Origin: Paguma larvata
Taxonomy: Eukaryota > Chordata > Mammalia > Carnivora > Viverridae
NCBI GenBank assembly: GCA_030068075.1
Contig: JAINVK010001077.1
Location: 186,001-250,000 of the forward strand
DNA length: 64,000 bases
Direction: 5' to 3'
Shown in pieces: positions 58,935 through 64,000 of this stretch (position 1 is the stretch's first letter; each line of letters begins with the position of its first letter). A program made the translations under genes and the position numbers. Below the pieces are notes generated by a model. The model saw only the letters and a list, made by a program, of their open reading frames with translations. It made no database searches and was not told the origin of the DNA.

Positions 58935-60280
58935 GTGAAATCTGCACATTATATAATATCTGAAAAGACTAGTCAGAGCTCTGCATTCTTCCTCTATATG
59001 TGGTTTGTGTCTGATTCTATTCCTACTAGTATTGTAAATGGAATTTTATTCCCGATATTTTAACTTTTGGTTCATGGCTATAACAATTTGTTTCTAATCT
59101 CTATTCTACAAAAAGCCACTTGGAATCAAGTAGGGTAAAGTAAAAATATCTGTTGAAACTTCATAGAGAAACACAGTTTATAGCTCTAGGCAGCATGACC
59201 GAGTGCTTCCATTAGGATCTTTGAGCAACAGACCAGGGAAAGCTCCAAGTCACTATGCCCTACTCATGTCTCAGCTTCCTTATGTGTAACATGAAGGGTT
59301 TGGAGGAAGTCCATTCTAAGCTTTCAGCAGTTCTAAAATGTTAAGACAGTAAACGTGATTTCTTGAACCATAATTGAATTATTTCAGGGAAGAGGGACAA
59401 TTTTTGAAGGGTTTCTCTAACTGTGCTGTGTGTAGGAGATTGAGCAGGCAAAAGTATATTGCTGATGTTTGTTTGTTTGTTTGACTGATGGCCTCACATT
59501 GACCTGTGTCTATGAGAACAGTATGTCCAAAGAAACAAAGTACTTTTTATGGCAATTTTGCTTTCAGAGAGAAGTTATAGTGTTAGAGTCTGTACTTGAT
59601 GCTAAGAGAACTTTTGTTCCTAGACAGATGTGTTTTCTTTGGAAAGAGTCCTTCTGATTATAAGTGTATTCGTAATGCACAAGCCGTGTGTCCATGTACC
59701 CTGCTGTTAAAGGGTCTGTGGTATCCTTCAGAGCACAGGCCCCTTTACATACAGCAGGGAGCCCCTTCCTCCTGTTTCCTTCCAGCTGTCTCTAATGGGG
59801 GGGGGCAAAGGGGAGGAGGGCAACCAATTGAGAAGAGAGAAAGAGAGGTGGCCCACCCCTTCCTGGTTACATTTTCACTTCTTGTTCCTGTTTCTGTCTC
59901 CATCCCGGGAAGACAGAGGAGAGGTGGGCTTTGTGTCCCCTCTTCCAGAGCCTTCGGGAGTGATGGAGCATCTTCCCTGGCCATTTGGCACTGGTTCTCC
60001 AGGCACTGGACAGGGAGTGCTGTTAAGCTCCATAGGAAGGACTCTTCTCAGAAGAGGGTCTGAGCCCCTGGACAAACCAGAAAGCAGGAGGTTGCTGAGG
60101 AGGATGGGTGTGAACTTGGCTGGCCCAGTGCACGGGGCCCCAGATCCACTTCTGAGGCCAATCTCTCTTTCCTTCCCCCCTTTCTGGCTCCCTCTCCCTC
60201 TCGGTCTCTGTCTCTGTTTCTCTCTGCCAGCCGCTGCCTTTTTTGATGTCTTACTTGTGCTTCTGACTTCTGGAGACACA
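58935..60280. other. unassigned sequence, MIR-like scrap at 59,180-59,345
   Basis: The ORFs 59,596-60,063 and 59,795-60,322 overlap in two frames and show no domain; I treat them as chance. (TTTG)n at 59,466-59,482. Confidence 0.4.
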
Positions 60281-60294
60281 AATAGAGCTCTCCA

Positions 60295-60510
60295 GGGGCG
60301 CCTGGGTGGCTCAGTCGGTTGAGCGGCCGACTTCAGCTCAGGTCATGATCTCACGGTCTGTGAGTTTGAGCCCCGCGTCGGGCTCTGTGCTGCCGACCCA
60401 GAGCCTGGAGCCTCCTTCAGATTCTGTGTCTCTCTCTCTCTGCCCTTTCCTTGCTCATGCTTTGTCTCTATGTCTCTCAAAAATAAAAAACAAAAACAAA
60501 AACAAAAACA
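60295..60510 (+). mobile_element. young felid tRNA-derived SINE
   Basis: Target-site duplication AAATAGAGCTCTCCA / AAATAGAGCCCTCCA with one mismatch; (ACAAAA)n tail. Confidence 0.96.
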
Positions 60511-60524
60511 AATAGAGCCCTCCA

Positions 60525-60911
60525 AATGACACTGAAATGCATCTCTCTAGCAAATTTGTGGTGAAGGGATGTCCCTCCAGTACAATTGGCACACCATGGA
60601 GGCTTGTGAGGAAGCCTCTATAACCTCAAAGCCCCCGCTTCTTCTCCCCTCTCTCCCCTCAAGAACAGGGCCCTCAGTGGGTGAGCTGTCAGAGTTGCCA
60701 CTGTGTGTGTCACTGCCTGGGGTTGGGCCTCTGTGGAGCCTCAGCTAGGCTGCTGTCTGGGCCAGCCACCACTGGGAGGTGTAGGGTATGCAGTGCCAGC
60801 TGCTATATGGTGTCCCAAGTCCCAGGAGTCACAGTGCCACCTGCTGCACCAGGTCCAGATCTGTGTGCACACATGTGCACCCATGCTGCCTGGCACCAGA
60901 GAGTACATTGC
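60525..60911. other. unassigned sequence left of duplication copy C
   Basis: Overlapping short ORFs in several frames without domains. Confidence 0.4.
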
Positions 60912-61664
60912 GACGTCCCTCTGCGCTGCTTATCTTGTTGCTCAAGGTGATCTCTGTGAGATTCCTCCCGGTTAGCACGTGGCCCCCTGGATCCCAAGTG
61001 TCTTGGCCCATAGCGCCTCTGTTTGCTGTGAGTGGTGAGGGACAGAGTGCCAGAAGTCACCATTCCAGGGACACCAGAGGCCAAGTCAGATTGCACGTGG
61101 GGAGGGGACAGGCTTGGGGAGGAGGTGATGGGATGCAGAGGGCTTGAGTTGTCCTGTGTAACCTAAGGTTGGAGGGGCGGGGAGGAGTGGGCACCCTGAC
61201 TTGCGGGCAGGTGAGGGTAGTGGGGGACCATCGCAACCAGCAGTGGGGCTAGGGTCAGGCAGCTGCCCCCACTACCCAGGACAATCTTGCCCGCAGCTGT
61301 GCTGCTGCTCTGGCACCTGTGCTGCTCCCGTGCCTCCGCCCTCTCTAGCTGTCTCCTGGCTGGTCCCTTGAGCTGGCCATGTTCCCAGGGCACTCTCCCC
61401 CTGGCCACAGCTTGTTTCTCAATGCCCAATGTCCTTACTCCCATTCGACTTCCCCAAGGGACTGTCACGCCCTGCATGCTCTTCCAGGGGAGCTGGTAAC
61501 CCCATACTGCTGAGATGGGCTGGGGCCTTTAGTCCAGCGCATTCTAGGCTTCCATCTGCCACCATCTGCCAGGTTTTCCTCACCCGGCCAGATGAGGGCC
61601 TAGTCGGTCCAGACTTCGCGGACAGTGAGAAGAGTTACTACCTTTGGGAGGCTTTGAGGGTATT

Positions 61665-62148
61665 GGTGCTGGACAGAGAGCTGGTTCTGAACTTCAGTTC
61701 AGCTGCTTGCCAGTGAAAAAAATCAATACTCAGAGACAAGTGATGGTGGGAAAGGGAAGGTTGCTTTATTCAGGAGGCCAGCAACCTGGGAAGATGGTGG
61801 GCATACATCACAATGACCATCTTCCCATCCAGGGGAAGCCTGAGGTTTTTAAAGGGGGAGGCTTGGGAAAAGGGAGGGAGGGCCTGTGCACAGGAGAAGC
61901 AGGTACCCAGGTGGTTAGTCATATGTTGACATGTCCTTGAACAGACTTGCATCTGTAGTGGCTGTTTTCGAATGCAGTCAGGCCTTATCTTCTGGGAAAG
62001 TCCGGTCCTTCATTCCTCAGGCCAAGTGGTCTGCAAATCTCAAGTAAAGTAGGTTAGTTCCACTACAGACCAAAGGATTTAGATCAGTAAGCAAGGAGTG
62101 TGTAAGTTTAAAGCAAGTTATCCCTTAAGACCGGTCAGAGTGCTGTTT
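61665..62148 (-). mobile_element. insertion specific to duplication copy C (retroelement-like)
   Basis: Copy A reads continuously from GGCCCTGAAGGTG to GACGTTCCCATATTA. In copy C the same two points (GGCTTTGAGGGTAT and TATGATGTTCCCATATTA) are separated by about 480 bases of unrelated sequence. A minus-strand AATAAA (GCTTTATTCAGG at about 61,762) and a short GTAT at both edges suggest an LTR-type insertion, but the termini are not canonical. Confidence 0.5.
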
Positions 62149-62629
62149 AAGTATGATGTTCCCATATTATAATGCCTTGTGCTCTGATTTTTTTATATGA
62201 AATAGAGCCAACAAATACAATGTCGTAGTGTCTAAATGATATTTTCATAAGCATCAGAATTTAAAAAAATGGGTATCCTAAATTTCCCAACCAACTTGAG
62301 GCCTGTTCTTAAACTACGTCTTTTACCAGGGTAGGTTTTCCAGGAGAACACAGTGGGTGTCTCTGCAAATGCTAGGGAGAGGGGTCTTGGTTCCTGGAGG
62401 GACCTGCTTCTACATCAGTGTTCCCTTGCTTTTGTCCCAGGTGAAAGTTGGGAGAGATGTGACATGCAGTGTGATCTCACCATCTCCCAGTATATGAGAG
62501 CTCCTGCACACAACGTTAGCATTGGCTCTGTTCCATTCCATTGAATGGAATGCCCTGTCCAGTGTAACTAACCCAAGAAAGCTGCTTGGGCATAAAAACA
62601 TATCAGACCATATGCGTGAAAATGCAGCT

Positions 62630-62635
62630 TTTATT
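62630..62635 (-). terminator. polyadenylation signal of ETD-like copy C
   Basis: AATAAA on the minus strand, 29 bases past the extended stop codon, matching the signal of copy A. Confidence 0.55.
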
Positions 62636-62663
62636 TTAACAGCTGAAATGAGGCAGGAGTTTG

Positions 62664-62948
62664 TTATTCTAAACCATTCTTTTTGCCTTTTCCAAAATTG
62701 TGGTTAGGCATAAGCAGGTAAGTTATGTGATTTTTTGGCAAGGGCCACCTCCACCCTGGTGTGGCTCGTGTCAGCATCCACAGCCACTTTGACAAATCCA
62801 GATCACTTCTGTGGCTCCCTAGTTGCCTACTAAGTAAAAAGCTCAGCACATTTTTGGAGACCTGGTTGGGTTTTGAGTATTCATCTGCTTTCCTCTTGAT
62901 GATCGGTATGGGTGTGCTGGGACTGACTTCAAAGTGTCCTTTATCCAT
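62664..62948 (-). CDS. ETD-like protein, copy C (extended)
   Basis: A 94-residue [16 protein letters not shown]...KKNGLE. The core [19 protein letters not shown] plus [10 protein letters not shown] is close to copy A and the ETD family. The TGA that ends copy A is CGA here (WMLT-R-ATPG), adding ~34 residues that include [14 protein letters not shown], alignable with copy B. The extension would run through what is 3' UTR in copy A and stops just before the shared polyadenylation signal. An upstream acceptor-like TTTCATAATCTTTTTCAG is retained. Whether the long product is made is unknown. Confidence 0.65.
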   Translation of the reverse strand: MDKGHFEVSPSTPIPIIKRKADEYSKPNQVSKNVLSFLLSRQLGSHRSDLDLSKWLWMLTRATPGWRWPLPKNHITYLLMPNHNFGKGKKNGLE

Positions 62949-63129
62949 GCCTGGTAATGCTACAGATGGCTTCAGAAGGAGCACAACTGAAGAAGCCTGA
63001 AAAAGATTATGAAACCTAGTTGAACCAGTGAACCCAGGGGCCTCTTTTCTACATCACCTCCCCACCACATATACTTGTTTCCAGAGTAGTCAGAAAATAT
63101 TGTTTTGTAGAATCATGTGTTTTAAAACG

Positions 63130-63470
63130 TCAACCTTATCATTTTTTCCATTCTGTCATGTACATGGGTCTGTGTCTAGAATCTCTGTTCTGCTCTATTG
63201 ACATATTTTCAGTTCCTATTTTAATTGCTAAGTCTGTAGTGTAGATTTTCATATCTTGTGTGGCAAGCTCACCATCACAGCTACTCCCACATATGTTCTC
63301 CCCCATTTAATTGAATAATCAGCTCATTTTATTTCATGGCAAAATCTTGGTAAGGTTCATGACTGTGCTTGCACTGAATTTATAGATTTATTTTGGGAAT
63401 AATTTATAGGATCACAATAATTAATTTTCCTATCCAGCAAGAAATGGTATTTTTAGCATCAAAACAGTTG
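63130..63470 (-). mobile_element. old L1 fragment
   Basis: Reverse-oriented L1 ORF2 C-terminal sequence (CCATTCTGTCATGTACATGG, TGCTCTATTGACATATTTTC, CTTGCACTGAATTTATAGAT). Confidence 0.72.
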
Positions 63471-63512
63471 ATTCATAAAACAGTTTCATGAATATTCTCC
63501 TCTATTTTGTTT

Positions 63513-63670
63513 AAATGCTTTTTTTAGAGAGAGAGTGTGACAGAGAGAGAGAGAGTGCGCGTGCGCGCGTGCACCAGTGGGGGGGGGGGCAGAGAGAGAG
63601 AGTGAGAGAGAGAGAATCCCAAGCAGGTTTCTTACTGCCAGTGCACAACCAGAAGCAGGGTTCTATCCCT
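63513..63670 (-). mobile_element. SINE fragment, left arm of a head-to-head chimera
   Basis: GA-rich reverse SINE with a (GT/GC)n stretch and a G-run (63,558-63,590), running to the anticodon-proximal part and stopping at CTATCCCT. Confidence 0.8.
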
Positions 63671-63850
63671 CAGGTCATGATCTCATGGTTCGTGGGATTA
63701 AGCCCCATGTCAGACTCTGTACTGGTAGCATGGAGCCTGCTTAGGATTCTCTCTCTCCCCCTTTCTTTCCCCCTTCCTCTGCTTGTGCTTTCTCTCTCAA
63801 AATAAAATAAACATTTAAAAAACTATTAAAAATAATAAATAAATAAATAA
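63671..63850 (+). mobile_element. SINE fragment, right arm of a head-to-head chimera
   Basis: Starts mid-SINE at CAGGTCATGATCTCATGGTT and continues through box B, CT section and A-rich tail on the plus strand. Neither arm has a 5' head. Confidence 0.85.
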
Positions 63851-64000
63851 TGAAATTCACATGTGTGTTGTGGCCAGTGTGAACTGGATATATTATTTCT
63901 ATTATTTCATATTTTATTTTTGGAGAAATATACAACATCTTATGTCTTTAATTTGTATCTAATCTTACTTTTCTGTAAAATATCTAGATGAATAGCTTGG

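Larger units (their letters stand above)
60912..63000. repeat. segmental duplication, copy C (with ETD-like gene)
   Basis: Direct-orientation partner of 52,160-53,850, longer because of a ~480-base insertion at about 61,665-62,148. Confidence 0.88.

Noticed and set aside
59596..60322. Two overlapping ORFs of 155 and 175 codons
   Set aside because: They overlap in different frames, have no domain or splice support, and run into a SINE.
60297..60370. tRNA genes at the many GGTGGCTCAG...GTTCGAGCCCC sites
   Set aside because: Each is the tRNA-derived head of a SINE followed by the CT-rich section and A tail; none ends as a mature tRNA gene with a Pol III terminator.

Overview
The window is mammalian X-chromosome-type DNA, most likely from a felid. 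About forty tRNA-derived SINEs share the felid (SINEC_Fc-like) layout: a GGGGCGCCTGGGTGGCTC start, a CGTGAGTTCGAGCCCCGCGTC-like tRNA box B, a CT-rich stretch and an AATAAATAAA tail. One protein-coding gene is recognised with high confidence as ZNF449 (ZSCAN19), which lies on Xq26.3 in human. The X assignment therefore rests on synteny; nothing in the sequence alone proves it.

Layout: 1-10.4 kb is a decayed tandem array with a unit of about 50 bp, invaded by SINEs, two L1 fragments of opposite orientation and a processed pseudogene resembling CREM. 10.4-16.3 kb is intergenic, with one old retro-repeat, a MIR and (TA)n. 16.3-42.96 kb is ZNF449 on the minus strand: a CpG-island promoter at 42.2-42.95 kb carrying an ACTACATTTCCCAGCA element, a SCAN exon (40.2-40.7 kb), two short linker exons (38.45-38.66 and 17.87-17.98 kb) and a terminal exon with seven C2H2 fingers (16.79-17.67 kb). 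The four coding exons join in phase to 518 codons with no stop. The 20.5-kb third intron is almost wholly L1: an old L1/HAL1 split by a nearly full-length 6.2-kb young L1 (22,421-28,612, with target-site duplications and broken ORFs), followed by two further old L1 copies in the same orientation.

43-50 kb, upstream of ZNF449, holds a decayed SCAN-domain exon on the plus strand, a nearly full-length 7SL RNA pseudogene and an endogenous-retrovirus protease/pol relic on the minus strand. 50.7-52.1 kb is L1 debris. 52-63 kb holds three small ORFs of the ETD (embryonic testis differentiation homolog) family: two on the minus strand inside a direct segmental duplication (about 52.16-53.85 and 60.91-63.0 kb), and one on the plus strand between them at 55.5 kb. 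Copy A keeps the short form ending at 60 residues. Copies B and C have both lost the ancestral stop codon and share an alignable C-terminal extension.

There is no prokaryotic-style operon logic here. ZNF449 is a predicted nuclear SCAN/zinc-finger DNA-binding factor; the ETD copies are predicted testis genes of unknown function. The best leads for new biology are the ETD mini-cluster with its shared stop loss and the uncharacterised 50-bp fossil array. The SCAN relic beside ZNF449 is a further lead.
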